Origin: Marinicella rhabdoformis | Lineage (GTDB): Bacteria > Pseudomonadota > Gammaproteobacteria > Xanthomonadales > Marinicellaceae | Direction of reading: 5' to 3' | Length of the DNA: 64,000 nt | Assembly: GCF_009671245.1 (NCBI RefSeq) | Contig: NZ_VTFS01000005.1 | Coordinates: forward strand, 1 to 64,000 | Part shown: positions 9,885 through 19,261 of the stretch, one piece after another | How positions within the stretch are numbered: position 1 is the stretch's first letter | Layout of the letters: each line of letters opens with the position of its first letter | Program-made: the position numbers and the translations under genes | The notes under the pieces: model-generated | Told to the model about the DNA's origin: nothing | Databases searched by the model: none | The model's input: the letters and a program-made list of their open reading frames with translations, nothing else

Positions 9885-11432
9885 TTACCAGCTACCTGTT
9901 TTTTTGAATGCTTCAACACCAGCTTTCAATTGACTTTCTATATCGTCATTGAAGTTACCTGTAGCGTTGATGTCATTCATCAAGCCTGATTCGCTGTTGT
10001 TCATGTATTCAACCAATGAAGATTCGAAGCTACCAATTTTGTTCAAAGCAACGTCATCCATGAAACCACGATCAATGGCATACAAAGACACAGCCATTTC
10101 GGCCACACTCATAGGTGCATATTGCGCTTGTTTCATCAATTCAGTTACACGTTGACCACGTTCTAATTGTGCACGGGTGTTTTCATCCAAATCAGATGCG
10201 AACTGAGCAAAAGCTGCCAACTCACGGTACTGGGCCAGTGCCAATCGAACACCACCACCCAATTTCTTAATGATTTTGGTTTGTGCAGCACCACCTACAC
10301 GAGATACTGACAAACCAGCATCAATCGCAGGACGAATACCTGAGTTAAACAAATCTGTACCCAAGAAAATCTGACCATCAGTAATAGAAATTACGTTGGT
10401 TGGTACGAAAGCTGATACGTCACCTGCTTGAGTTTCAATGATTGGCAATGCCGTCAATGAACCTGTTTTACCTTTTACTTCACCGTTTGTGAAACGCTCA
10501 ACATAGTCAGCATTTACACGAGCAGCACGTTCTAATAAACGTGAATGTAAGTAAAATACGTCACCAGGATAGGCTTCACGGCCTGGGGGACGTTTCAACA
10601 ACAATGACACTTGACGATACGCCCAAGCTTGCTTGGTCAAATCATCATAAATGATCAAGGCATCTTGACCACGGTCACGGTAGTATTCACCCATCGCACA
10701 ACCGGCGTAAGGTGCAATGTATTGCATGGCAGCAGAATCAGAAGCAGTAGCCGCAACAATGATCGTGTGATCCATGGCGCCATGCTCTTCTAATTTACGA
10801 ACCAAAGCAGACACAGATGAACGCTTTTGACCAACGGCAACATAAATACAAGTAATGCCTTTGCCTTTTTGGTTGATGATGGCATCCAATGCCACAGCTG
10901 TTTTACCAGTCTGTCTGTCACCAATAATCAACTCACGCTGACCACGACCAATCGGCACCATGGCATCGATTGATTTCAAACCTGTTTGTACAGGCTCGTC
11001 AACTGATTGACGATCAATTACACCAGGTGCAATTTTTTCAATCGGAGCTGTCAATTCAGCAGTGATCGGGCCGTTACCATCAATAGGCGTACCCAAAGAG
11101 TCAACAACACGACCAGTCAATTCAGGACCTACAGGCACTTCCAAAATACGACCAGTACATTTAGCAATGTCGCCTTCTGAAATGTGACCATAATCACCCA
11201 AAATTACCGCACCAACAGAATCTCTTTCAAGATTCAATGCCAATGCAAATGTGTTGCCAGGTAACTCAATCATTTCACCTTGCATCACATCGGCCAAACC
11301 GTGGATGCGTACAATACCGTCCTGGGCACTGACAATCGTACCTTCGGTACGGGCTTCAGATTGAACTTTAAAATCTTTAATGCGATCTTTAATCAGTTCG
11401 CTGATTTCTGATGGATTCAATGTCGTTTGCAT
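9885..11432 (-). CDS. atpA: ATP synthase alpha subunit
   Basis: The non-catalytic nucleotide-binding subunit of F1. The 515-residue length is normal. The P-loop reads [15 protein letters not shown], preceded by [18 protein letters not shown]; the signature [17 protein letters not shown] region contains the conserved arginine that completes the catalytic site in beta. The N-terminal beta-barrel begins after a short helix. It lies between atpH and atpG. Confidence 0.98.
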   Translation of the reverse strand: MQTTLNPSEISELIKDRIKDFKVQSEARTEGTIVSAQDGIVRIHGLADVMQGEMIELPGNTFALALNLERDSVGAVILGDYGHISEGDIAKCTGRILEVPVGPELTGRVVDSLGTPIDGNGPITAELTAPIEKIAPGVIDRQSVDEPVQTGLKSIDAMVPIGRGQRELIIGDRQTGKTAVALDAIINQKGKGITCIYVAVGQKRSSVSALVRKLEEHGAMDHTIIVAATASDSAAMQYIAPYAGCAMGEYYRDRGQDALIIYDDLTKQAWAYRQVSLLLKRPPGREAYPGDVFYLHSRLLERAARVNADYVERFTNGEVKGKTGSLTALPIIETQAGDVSAFVPTNVISITDGQIFLGTDLFNSGIRPAIDAGLSVSRVGGAAQTKIIKKLGGGVRLALAQYRELAAFAQFASDLDENTRAQLERGQRVTELMKQAQYAPMSVAEMAVSLYAIDRGFMDDVALNKIGSFESSLVEYMNNSESGLMNDINATGNFNDDIESQLKAGVEAFKKTGSW

Positions 11433-11467
11433 TGGGATTCCTCGTTTTTAGTATTAAGCCTTTCGAC

Positions 11468-11995
11468 TTAATTGGTTAATTTCGTCTTCATGCGATCAAC
11501 TTTGCCACGCAAAGTACCATCGATGACCAAGTCGCCGCATACTATGCGAGCACCGCCAATCAACGATGCATCAATGTGTGCATTGATGCTGATCTTCTTA
11601 CCGGTTTTTTTGCTGAGTGCTGCAATCAAAGCTTGCTGTTGTGCATCTGTCATCTCTACTGCAGTATAAACATCTACAGTTTGAGAAGCTTCATCTTCTT
11701 CTTTATAAAGGTGAAACAGTTGCGCCACTTGAGGCAATAAGCTCAAGCGATCATTAGCAGCCATCAAACGAATCAAGTTGGTGTATTCTTCTGTAGCAAA
11801 CTCGCCACACAACAATTTAACCAATTCATCAACCAACACATTGGGTTGGTTGATGAATGACAAAATATCATCGTTTTCAGTCAAGCCACCAGCCACTGAC
11901 AGGTCATTTGACCATTGCTCAACAACCGAAGCTGACTTAGCAAACTCATAGGCTGCTTTGGCATACGGACGAGCTAAAGTGACTCTTTCATTCAT
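11468..11995 (-). CDS. atpH: ATP synthase delta subunit
   Basis: The delta subunit caps F1 and joins it to the peripheral b stalk. The 175-residue protein has the family's N-terminal helical bundle (RVTLARPYAKAAYEFA) and the C-terminal signature around DASLIGGARIVCGDLVIDGT. It starts two bases after atpF, so the two are likely translated together, and lies 35 bases upstream of atpA. Confidence 0.96.
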   Translation of the reverse strand: MNERVTLARPYAKAAYEFAKSASVVEQWSNDLSVAGGLTENDDILSFINQPNVLVDELVKLLCGEFATEEYTNLIRLMAANDRLSLLPQVAQLFHLYKEEDEASQTVDVYTAVEMTDAQQQALIAALSKKTGKKISINAHIDASLIGGARIVCGDLVIDGTLRGKVDRMKTKLTN

Positions 11996-11997
11996 AA

Positions 11998-12468
11998 TCA
12001 GATCTCTTTGATTAAGTCATCAAGCAAATCAGCATGTTTTGCTGCATCAACTTCTTTAGACAACAATTGCTCAGTACCAGCAACCGCCAAGCCTGCTACT
12101 TGCTTACGCAAGGCATCTTTGGCTCGGTTGGCTTCTTGCTCAATCTCTACTTTAGCAGCAGTGAGCTGACGCTCCTTTTCTGATAAAGCGTCTGATTTCG
12201 CTTGGTCTTTGATTTTGCTGGCCATTTGGCTTGCTTGATCTTTGATTTGACTGGCTTGCTCTTTGGCATCACCAACCACTTTATCTGCTTTGGCTTGTGC
12301 TTCTTCCAATTCCTTTTCAGCACGATTACCAGCGGCTAAGCCGTCAGCAATCTTTTTCTCGCGCTCGTCCATGGCGCCCAAAATTACCGGCCAGATGTAC
12401 TTCATAGTAAACCAACACACAGCAAAGAAAGCCAGTGATTGGATTAAGATAGTTACATTTAAATTCAT
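11998..12468 (-). CDS. atpF: ATP synthase b subunit
   Basis: Subunit b forms the peripheral stalk as a dimer. Its 156 residues match the family. The N-terminus is one membrane helix ([20 protein letters not shown]), followed by the conserved [20 protein letters not shown] and a long charged coiled coil rich in Ala, Lys, Glu and Gln. It sits between atpE and atpH as expected. Confidence 0.97.
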   Translation of the reverse strand: MNLNVTILIQSLAFFAVCWFTMKYIWPVILGAMDEREKKIADGLAAGNRAEKELEEAQAKADKVVGDAKEQASQIKDQASQMASKIKDQAKSDALSEKERQLTAAKVEIEQEANRAKDALRKQVAGLAVAGTEQLLSKEVDAAKHADLLDDLIKEI

Positions 12469-12497
12469 GTTTCGTACTCCGCCTTAAATTTCAAGAA

Positions 12498-13693
<1,196 letters not shown>

Positions 13694-13702
13694 TTAATTC
13701 TC

Positions 13703-14083
13703 TCATTTAAAAGCCGTTAACAAGGCCACCCAAAACGTCACAAAGGTGGCTATAAATCCAACAAACAAAGGTAAAATAAGCAGTTTGAGCATGACGATGG
13801 CCACATAAAACAATGCAGCAACTGTAACCATTTTGTAGGCCTCACCTTTCACCATGCGTGATTTTATCTCTCGTTCATCTCGAACGGGTGACAAAAACAC
13901 CTTCAACGCAAATGCCAATGAACCCATGGTGCTGATGAATGCGCCAAATAGGGCGGCATACGCAGCAGACTGTCCAGAAACAAAGTAAAACACCAGTGCC
14001 ACAACAGCACCCACCAACAATTGATGAAATGGTATTTTGAACACAGTCTTCTTAACGTCTTTAAAGGATAATTCAGCGGTCAT
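13703..14083 (-). CDS. atpI: ATP synthase accessory protein AtpI-like
   Basis: A small membrane protein of about 126 residues with four hydrophobic segments, in the position of AtpI, which helps assemble the c-ring or supply magnesium in other bacteria. Sequence similarity in this family is low, so position carries much of the weight. The frame opens at 14161, but a TTGCTT-17-TATAAT promoter overlaps that ATG, so a transcript could not contain it. The ATG at 14083 (MTAELSFKDVKKTVFK) is the likely start. Confidence 0.85.
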   Translation of the reverse strand: MTAELSFKDVKKTVFKIPFHQLLVGAVVALVFYFVSGQSAAYAALFGAFISTMGSLAFALKVFLSPVRDEREIKSRMVKGEAYKMVTVAALFYVAIVMLKLLILPLFVGFIATFVTFWVALLTAFK

Positions 14084-14159
14084 TTTCTGCTCTGACAAAC
14101 CTGTAAAATTCAGGCCTATCGGACCTGTCAAACTTTTTGCCTTTGCTAAAAGCGCGTGC

Positions 14160-14188
14160 ATTATAATTGCAATATGTCGTTAAAGCAA
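14160..14188 (-). promoter_or_regulatory. Sigma70 promoter of the atp operon
   Basis: On the minus strand TTGCTT (14183-14188) and a perfect TATAAT (14160-14165) are spaced by 17 bases. Transcription would start near 14153, about 70 bases before the chosen atpI start. Confidence 0.75.
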
Positions 14189-14496
14189 CGGTTTAACTAC
14201 AAATTAGAACGCTTAGATGGCAGCTTGTCTCAGAACCGTCATATTTCTAATAACGCTGATTTCAAGGATTATATAAGCTAATCCGAATACCACTGCACCG
14301 CCCCGGATGATCGTTTGTTATACAAATTTCGCAATGATTGTAAATTTAACTGTTTATGAATGGACTTGGTAGTATAACCCGAATTACCCAACAATTGTTT
14401 TCTGACTGAATTCGGCCTGATTCGACAAACACCTTTGAAAAGCTTTATCAATTATGGCCACAAACCTCATGTATATTCTTTTTCATTGTGCCAACC
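14189..14496. other. Gene-free stretch between DUF484 gene and atp promoter
   Basis: No open frame, RNA gene or strong terminator is evident. The minus-strand gene ending at 14497 has no hairpin with a T-run directly after it. Short imperfect repeats such as ATCCG/CGGAT near 14281-14307 are too weak to interpret. Confidence 0.4.
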
Positions 14497-15192
14497 TCAA
14501 GACTGACTTTGTTGTCCATCGTTAACAGCTTGACTGTCAAAAAACACCGCTAATATCTGTGCTAATTTTTGCAACACATCACTGGCATGATCTGGATGAA
14601 ATTTTTGATCATCTTTACTACCAAAAGCCAACAAACCGTGTGCTGCTTTTGCACCAATAGGCAACACAATGGCAGATTGCGCAGCCGACTCATCACCAAA
14701 CAAAGCTTTGAGCTTAACCGCTGGCAAACGTCCAGCCAAGGGTGCGTCATTATTATTGAAGCTGGCAAACAGTGTTTTTAACTGGGCTGAATGGTAATGT
14801 ACACAAACCTCATCGTCACTTAATTTAATATCGCCCAAGTACAACTTAAAATAATCACTGGCAAAATCCTTTTGTATAAACCCCACCAATGCACTGACAA
14901 ATTCTCCTTTAGGCGCGTTCATAGACAGGTCTGTAAGCAATTGGAACAGTCGATCCATCAATCCCTCAGATCGCTGGGCATTGGCAATCAATTGTTTCAT
15001 TTGTTTTGCCAACTGCTGGTTCTTTGTTTGTAATTGGAGCATTTTTCGGTCCGCCAAACTGACCACATCACCTTGAGGATTACCAATAGTTAACTGCTGT
15101 AACAAACCAGGGTTGTTGATAAAAAATTCGGGATGTTCCTTTAAATAGTTAATCACCTCATGCTCAGTGACTTGTTTTGTGCTGTCGCTCAT
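14497..15192 (-). CDS. DUF484 family protein (GAF-like)
   Basis: A cytoplasmic protein of 231 residues of the DUF484 family. It begins with a helical part (EHEVINYLKEHPEFFINNPGLLQQL, residues about 8-32) typical of the family, then a coiled coil, then a GAF-like domain with VLPIGAKAAHGLLAFGS. In many gammaproteobacteria this gene sits between dapF and xerC; here it overlaps dapF by ATGA, but no xerC follows. Its biochemical function is unknown. Confidence 0.9.
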   Translation of the reverse strand: MSDSTKQVTEHEVINYLKEHPEFFINNPGLLQQLTIGNPQGDVVSLADRKMLQLQTKNQQLAKQMKQLIANAQRSEGLMDRLFQLLTDLSMNAPKGEFVSALVGFIQKDFASDYFKLYLGDIKLSDDEVCVHYHSAQLKTLFASFNNNDAPLAGRLPAVKLKALFGDESAAQSAIVLPIGAKAAHGLLAFGSKDDQKFHPDHASDVLQKLAQILAVFFDSQAVNDGQQSQS

Positions 15193-15935
15193 GACTTTAT
15201 GTCTCCTTGATATACATGCCGTGCCGGACCAATCAGGCTGATTCTATCACGATTTACATCACAAACAATGGTCAAAGCACCTCCTGGCATTTCGACCTCA
15301 ATGCGTTCAGTCATGCCATACAAAACATGGCCTGCCCAAGCAGCTGCACATGCGCCACTGCCACAGGCTTGTGTTTCACCCACACCTCGCTCATTGATTC
15401 TGATCCGCATCGCTGCATCAGACAACTGTGTCATCAATTCAATATTGACCCCTTCCGGAAAATAGGATGCGGCTTGTTTTGATAATTTAGCCCAATCGAC
15501 TTGATTCAAATCAGCATGCTTTTTTACCCAATGTGGGTTACCGACATCAACCGCCACACCATCGCCTTTGTTTTCGACCTTAACTTTACCCTGTAAAGTA
15601 GCTTCTATTTCATCCTCATTCTCACAGTTAAGGGTGACTTCACCTCCCAGTCCATGCACCGACACCGGCCAACTGTTCCAACCACTCCTGAACAAATACA
15701 GTGCCAAGGCACGCTGGCCATTACCACATTGTTCAGCCTCTGTAGCATCTGCATTAAAAAAACGATAGTGCAACTGACCACCTGATTGATGCAAATAAAT
15801 CAACTGATCAAAACCTACCCCAGTACGCCTGTCAGCCCATTTTTTTATCGACTCAACAGTGGGCACAGCAACGCCATCACGCCCATCAACCAGCATGAAG
15901 TCATTGCCCAAACCATGCAGTTTATGGAATATCAT
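15189..15935 (-). CDS. dapF: Diaminopimelate epimerase
   Basis: DapF interconverts LL- and meso-diaminopimelate for lysine and peptidoglycan synthesis. Both catalytic cysteines are visible: NADATEAEQCGNGQRALALY (about residue 70) and GETQACGSGACAAAW (about residue 196). The start MIFHKLHGLGNDFMLVDG matches the family. At 248 residues it is shorter than the usual 270-280, with shortened loops rather than a lost end. It overlaps lptM by 14 bases and DUF484 by four. Confidence 0.96.
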   Translation of the reverse strand: MIFHKLHGLGNDFMLVDGRDGVAVPTVESIKKWADRRTGVGFDQLIYLHQSGGQLHYRFFNADATEAEQCGNGQRALALYLFRSGWNSWPVSVHGLGGEVTLNCENEDEIEATLQGKVKVENKGDGVAVDVGNPHWVKKHADLNQVDWAKLSKQAASYFPEGVNIELMTQLSDAAMRIRINERGVGETQACGSGACAAAWAGHVLYGMTERIEVEMPGGALTIVCDVNRDRISLIGPARHVYQGDIKS

Positions 15936-16128
15936 CTGTCTTGATCTCAGGGCGGGGCGACTCAGCTTTCATCTTGGCTTGTTTCTTACCTTCTTTCTTA
16001 CCTTCTTTCTGGGCTTTGTTTTGAGGTTCTTTGGGAATGTACAAATCACCTTTGTTACCACAGGCACTCAGTGTAAATAACACGGCCATCATTGCAAAAG
16101 CAGGTAAACCACTGACTCTTTTGTTCAT
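15922..16128 (-). CDS. lptM: Small lipoprotein LptM-like (YifL family)
   Basis: A 68-residue predicted outer-membrane lipoprotein. The lipobox is LSACGNKGDLYIP, and the CGxKGxLxxP pattern right after the cysteine is the family mark. LptM in E. coli helps LptD mature. The tail is very lysine-rich, with a duplicated KEGK coded by a repeated 12-mer. An ATG at 16143 is also in frame; I chose 16128 because a GAGA lies nine bases before it and a normal signal peptide follows. Its position before dapF is typical. Confidence 0.85.
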   Translation of the reverse strand: MNKRVSGLPAFAMMAVLFTLSACGNKGDLYIPKEPQNKAQKEGKKEGKKQAKMKAESPRPEIKTDDIP

Positions 16129-16151
16129 GTCTTGCTGTCTCAACAGATAAA

Positions 16152-16180
16152 TTGGACATTATAATACCGCACCTTATAAT
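16152..16180 (+). promoter_or_regulatory. Divergent promoter region between lptM and the esterase gene
   Basis: For the plus strand TTGGAC (16152-16157) and a perfect TATAAT (16175-16180) are 17 bases apart and lie about 30 bases before the esterase start. For the minus strand a second TATAAT is read from 16163 to 16158, suited to lptM, with only a weak -35. The two overlap, so mutual interference is possible. Confidence 0.6.
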
Positions 16181-16209
16181 ATGCACATCATTCAATTCTT
16201 TAGATACCC

Positions 16210-16863
16210 ATGTTAGATTTCATCACAACTAAAACAGGCAACAACCCCAAACTCTTGATCATTTGGCTACACGGATTGGGCGCTGACGGCCATGATTTTG
16301 AACCCGTGGTTCCGCAATTCAAGAACCCCAAGTTTGACATTGAGTTCATATTCCCCCACGCCCCAATTCAAGCCGTAACCATCAACGGTGGCATGAAAAT
16401 GCGGTCGTGGTATGACATCAAGATGATGGACATTGGCAAAATGCCTGACGAGCAAGGCATCCGTGAATCAGAAAGCAGCGTGCTTGAATTGATTGAAGCA
16501 CAAATAGCCAAAGGCTGGCAAGCTGACCAAATCATCTTGGCTGGCTTTTCACAAGGTGGTGCCATCACCCTTCACACTGCCACACGCACAAAACACAAAT
16601 TGGCAGGTATTGTTGCTTTGTCATGCTACCTGCCCATCCAAGACAAATGGCCAAATGAACACACAGACACCAACAAAACCACACCGTGCTTTATCGGTCA
16701 CGGCACACAAGACCCTGTGGTGCCTTTTGATTTGGGTAAAACTTCAGCCGAACAGTTAAAACAGTCAGGTTTCGATGTCAGCTGGCACAGCTACCCACTT
16801 CAACATGGCGTGTCCATGGATGAACTGGAAGACATCAAGCAATTCATCCTCAAGTTAGTCTAA
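16210..16863 (+). CDS. Carboxylesterase / phospholipase-type alpha/beta hydrolase
   Basis: A 217-residue alpha/beta hydrolase of the acyl-protein thioesterase/carboxylesterase family. The oxyanion region is LHGLGADGHDF. The catalytic triad is visible: Ser in AGFSQGGAITL (near 115), Asp in GHGTQDPVVPF (near 168), and His in LQHGVSMDE (near 200). No signal peptide is present, so it acts in the cytoplasm; the true substrate is unknown. It is followed by birA after three bases. Confidence 0.92.
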   Translation: MLDFITTKTGNNPKLLIIWLHGLGADGHDFEPVVPQFKNPKFDIEFIFPHAPIQAVTINGGMKMRSWYDIKMMDIGKMPDEQGIRESESSVLELIEAQIAKGWQADQIILAGFSQGGAITLHTATRTKHKLAGIVALSCYLPIQDKWPNEHTDTNKTTPCFIGHGTQDPVVPFDLGKTSAEQLKQSGFDVSWHSYPLQHGVSMDELEDIKQFILKLV

Positions 16864-16866
16864 CTA

Positions 16867-17742
16867 ATGAACAAAAGCCCAATAAAACGTCAACAGCAGT
16901 TATTCCAACAATGGAGTCAAAGCCGCAGTTCATTGAATCCGGCCGAACAAGCCGAACTGATGTCACTGGGCTTAGATGTGTTCAGACCGATAGAACCCAT
17001 CAACAAAGAACAGATTCAGTCCGAAATAGACTTCAGCAACATCGAAACAGTCTTTTCCACAGTGTCCACACAAAAAAACGTTCAAGCAAACAGCACCTTG
17101 GTTGCTGAACACCAAAGTGCAGGTGTAGGACAAAGAGGTAAATCATGGTCAACACCACTTGGCTTATCAGCATGTTTATCGCAGCGCTTTGAACTGGACA
17201 TTGGCCTGCAAAAAATGACCGGCTACCCACTGATCATCGCCTTGGCCTGCCTACAAAGCATCAAAACCTTCGACCCACAAGCGGCCGTCAGCATCAAATG
17301 GCCCAATGATTTGTATTGCTATGGCGTTAAATTTGCAGGCATTTTGACCGAAGTTCAACCCAAAAGCGAAAAGCAAACGGAAGTCACCCTAGGCATCGGC
17401 ATCAACTGGCAGCTGGGACCACAGCATTTCGCTCAAATCGACCAGCCCGTGTGTAACATCCCACTCAACACCCGCGACGTCACCCGCAATGAATACATCA
17501 TCACACTGCTGAAACAAATCCAAAACAACAACCAGCAGTTCATCAATCACGGCTTTGCTTCATTTGTTGAATCATGGCAAGCAAATGATGCACTCAACGG
17601 CCAACAACTCACTTTAAACACAGCTTCCGGTGCCTACCAAGGTGATTATGCTGGCATCAGTGACCAAGGAGAAATCCAACTCAACATCAACGGTGAATTG
17701 AAGCGCTTTGCCAGTGGTGAAGCACAAATACTCAAATCTTGA
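16867..17742 (+). CDS. birA: Biotin--[acetyl-CoA-carboxylase] ligase with reduced N-terminal domain
   Basis: The enzyme makes biotinyl-AMP and transfers biotin to the carboxyl carrier protein. The AMP loop is AEHQSAGVGQRGKSW, the central motif SIKWPNDLYCYGVKFAGIL with the catalytic lysine, then GIGINW. The usual DSTN stretch is VSTQ here. Bifunctional BirA has a winged-helix repressor domain of about 60 residues. This N-terminus is similar in length but only its end (LMSLGLDVFRPIEPI) resembles the BirA wing, and no recognition helix is apparent. Repressor activity is therefore doubtful. It follows the esterase gene by three bases. Confidence 0.93.
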   Translation: MNKSPIKRQQQLFQQWSQSRSSLNPAEQAELMSLGLDVFRPIEPINKEQIQSEIDFSNIETVFSTVSTQKNVQANSTLVAEHQSAGVGQRGKSWSTPLGLSACLSQRFELDIGLQKMTGYPLIIALACLQSIKTFDPQAAVSIKWPNDLYCYGVKFAGILTEVQPKSEKQTEVTLGIGINWQLGPQHFAQIDQPVCNIPLNTRDVTRNEYIITLLKQIQNNNQQFINHGFASFVESWQANDALNGQQLTLNTASGAYQGDYAGISDQGEIQLNINGELKRFASGEAQILKS

Positions 17743-17832
17743 AACAGAGAAAAAACGGCCACCTGACACCACAGAACCGCCTCAGCGTCAGAAAAATGAC
17801 AAATCAATTCTCTGCCTAAGCGCCTCCAGTTG

Positions 17833-17838
17833 TATAAT
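17833..17838 (+). promoter_or_regulatory. -10 element before the SPOR gene
   Basis: A perfect TATAAT lies 22 bases before the TTG start of the SPOR gene. No good -35 element is visible, so strength is uncertain. Confidence 0.4.
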
Positions 17839-17859
17839 TCAAATTTTATTGCCTGAGAT

Positions 17860-18525
17860 TTGAACGCCGTGAGGTATGTTTTTTTGATTTTGTTGATGAG
17901 TAACATTGGCTTCTATGTTTGGAGCCAAAAGCTGAGCGCACCACAGAACAAAAGCTTCACAGCCACAGACCCAGGCATCATAAAACTGAAATTATTGAGC
18001 GAATTACCTAAAGCGCCCATCCGAACACTTGAACCTGCGCCAAAAAACACAGCAGCAACCACAGTGAATCAAATCTGTTATTCGGCCGGACCGTTTGACT
18101 CAGAAGCCAGCATTTTAGCGACTGAAGAGTTAATCACACCTTTGGTGCTGAAAACATCTGTGCGCAAACTGACCACCACACAAGAAGCTGGTTACTGGGT
18201 GTATTTACCCGCCATGCCAACACGGGCTGAAGCATTAGCCAAAGGACGTGAACTGGCCGCTGCCAAAGTCAAAGATTATTACGTCGTCACCGCAGGCAAC
18301 CACGAAAACACCGTGTCGCTGGGCTTGTATCGAGAACAATACAACGCCGACAACCGCATCACCGAGCTGACACGCAAAGGGTTCGCAGTACAAAAAGAAG
18401 TGCGCATTGAACAATGGCCAGAATTTTGGCTTGACTACAGCATCACCGATGAACAACTGGGCGCCCTTCCAGAACTCGCAACTGACACCATCAGCAGCAA
18501 CGAAGTCAGCTGTCAAAACAGCTGA
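17860..18525 (+). CDS. SPOR domain membrane protein
   Basis: A single-pass inner-membrane protein of 221 residues with a short N-terminal anchor (YVFLILLMSNIGFYVW) and a periplasmic SPOR-like region (about 70-180: QICYSAGPFDSEASILATEE, then YWVYLPAMPTRAEALAKGRE). SPOR domains bind denuded glycan strands at division sites. No ATG start exists; TTG at 17860 or GTG at 17869 must be used, and neither has a strong ribosome site. In relatives a SPOR gene commonly follows birA and the pantothenate kinase gene coaX; coaX is absent here. Confidence 0.8.
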   Translation: MNAVRYVFLILLMSNIGFYVWSQKLSAPQNKSFTATDPGIIKLKLLSELPKAPIRTLEPAPKNTAATTVNQICYSAGPFDSEASILATEELITPLVLKTSVRKLTTTQEAGYWVYLPAMPTRAEALAKGRELAAAKVKDYYVVTAGNHENTVSLGLYREQYNADNRITELTRKGFAVQKEVRIEQWPEFWLDYSITDEQLGALPELATDTISSNEVSCQNS

Positions 18526-18593
18526 AACATATATCAGCCCCAATAATATAGCCGCAAGCACCACAACACCCAATCGTCACGGCCTTCCCCAAA

Positions 18594-18691
18594 CGTCATT
18601 GCGGCGAAGGCCGTAATCCAGTCTTTTGTGTCCTTACCAGCCTAACACTTTAAATTTTTTTCACTGGATACCGACCTGCGTCGGCATGACG
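18594..18691. repeat. REP-like paired-hairpin element
   Basis: The element has two GC-rich hairpins in inverted order. The left has CGGC/GCCG within CATTGCGGCGAAGGCCGTAA; the right has CCGAC/GTCGG within a segment ending GCATGACG. The outer ends CGTCATT and ATGACG are inverted. The same plan (GTCATT, hairpin, AATC; and CCTGCG loop ending TGACG) recurs at 26167-26221, so this is a dispersed family resembling BIME pairs. It fills most of the gap between the SPOR gene and the tRNA promoter; nothing else is seen in that gap. Confidence 0.7.
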
Positions 18692-18775
18692 CCATGGTTG
18701 TTTTAGGTTTACTCCGAATGGCACAGTAAACAAATATCAAAAAACAAACAATTTTCAGAAAAAACAAAAAAAGGA

Positions 18776-18803
18776 TTGAACAAAGAAAATTATTTGCTAT
18801 ACT
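18776..18803 (+). promoter_or_regulatory. Promoter of tRNA-Thr
   Basis: TTGAAC (18776-18781) and TATACT (18798-18803) are 16 bases apart. A small hairpin (CTCGT/ACGAG, 18811-18825) lies in the expected 5' leader, which RNase P would remove. Confidence 0.7.
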
Positions 18804-18839
18804 TCGCATCCTCGTTTCACACGAGACAAAAACATACGT

Positions 18840-18915
<76 letters not shown>

Positions 18916-18932
18916 GTTTTTGATTCCCTTTA

Positions 18933-19229
18933 TTACTCCCCACCATCACATCCACCAGAATTACCAGAACCAAAATCTTGGTATGCGCCATCTGAATAAG
19001 CATCATTATTGACGCTTGCTTGATGATTTTTACTTCCTGAAATACCAAAAATACTGTTGATTGAAAAGGCGCAACCGACAAATGGAACCAGCCAAGCCAA
19101 CAAACCATGAACAACTTTAGTTCTGGTTCCAATGTCATGATCTTTGTATAAAAAGAACATGCTCACACTGGCCAATAACACATGCACTGAAATAGTGATT
19201 CCTAATATCCATAATGTTGCTTGATCCAT
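18933..19229 (-). CDS. Small two-helix membrane protein
   Basis: A 98-residue protein with two membrane segments (about 6-27 and 41-62), a charged loop between them (KDHDIGTRTK) and a glycine- and aspartate-rich tail ending GGCDGGE. I do not recognise a family. It lies 32 bases downstream of the permease gene end, in the same direction, and only 17 bases from the tRNA, which leaves no room for a long terminator. It could belong to the export operon or be independent. The ribosome site is weak. Confidence 0.6.
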   Translation of the reverse strand: MDQATLWILGITISVHVLLASVSMFFLYKDHDIGTRTKVVHGLLAWLVPFVGCAFSINSIFGISGSKNHQASVNNDAYSDGAYQDFGSGNSGGCDGGE

Positions 19230-19261
19230 AATTCAGCTCAATAACAAAGCATACAATAATA

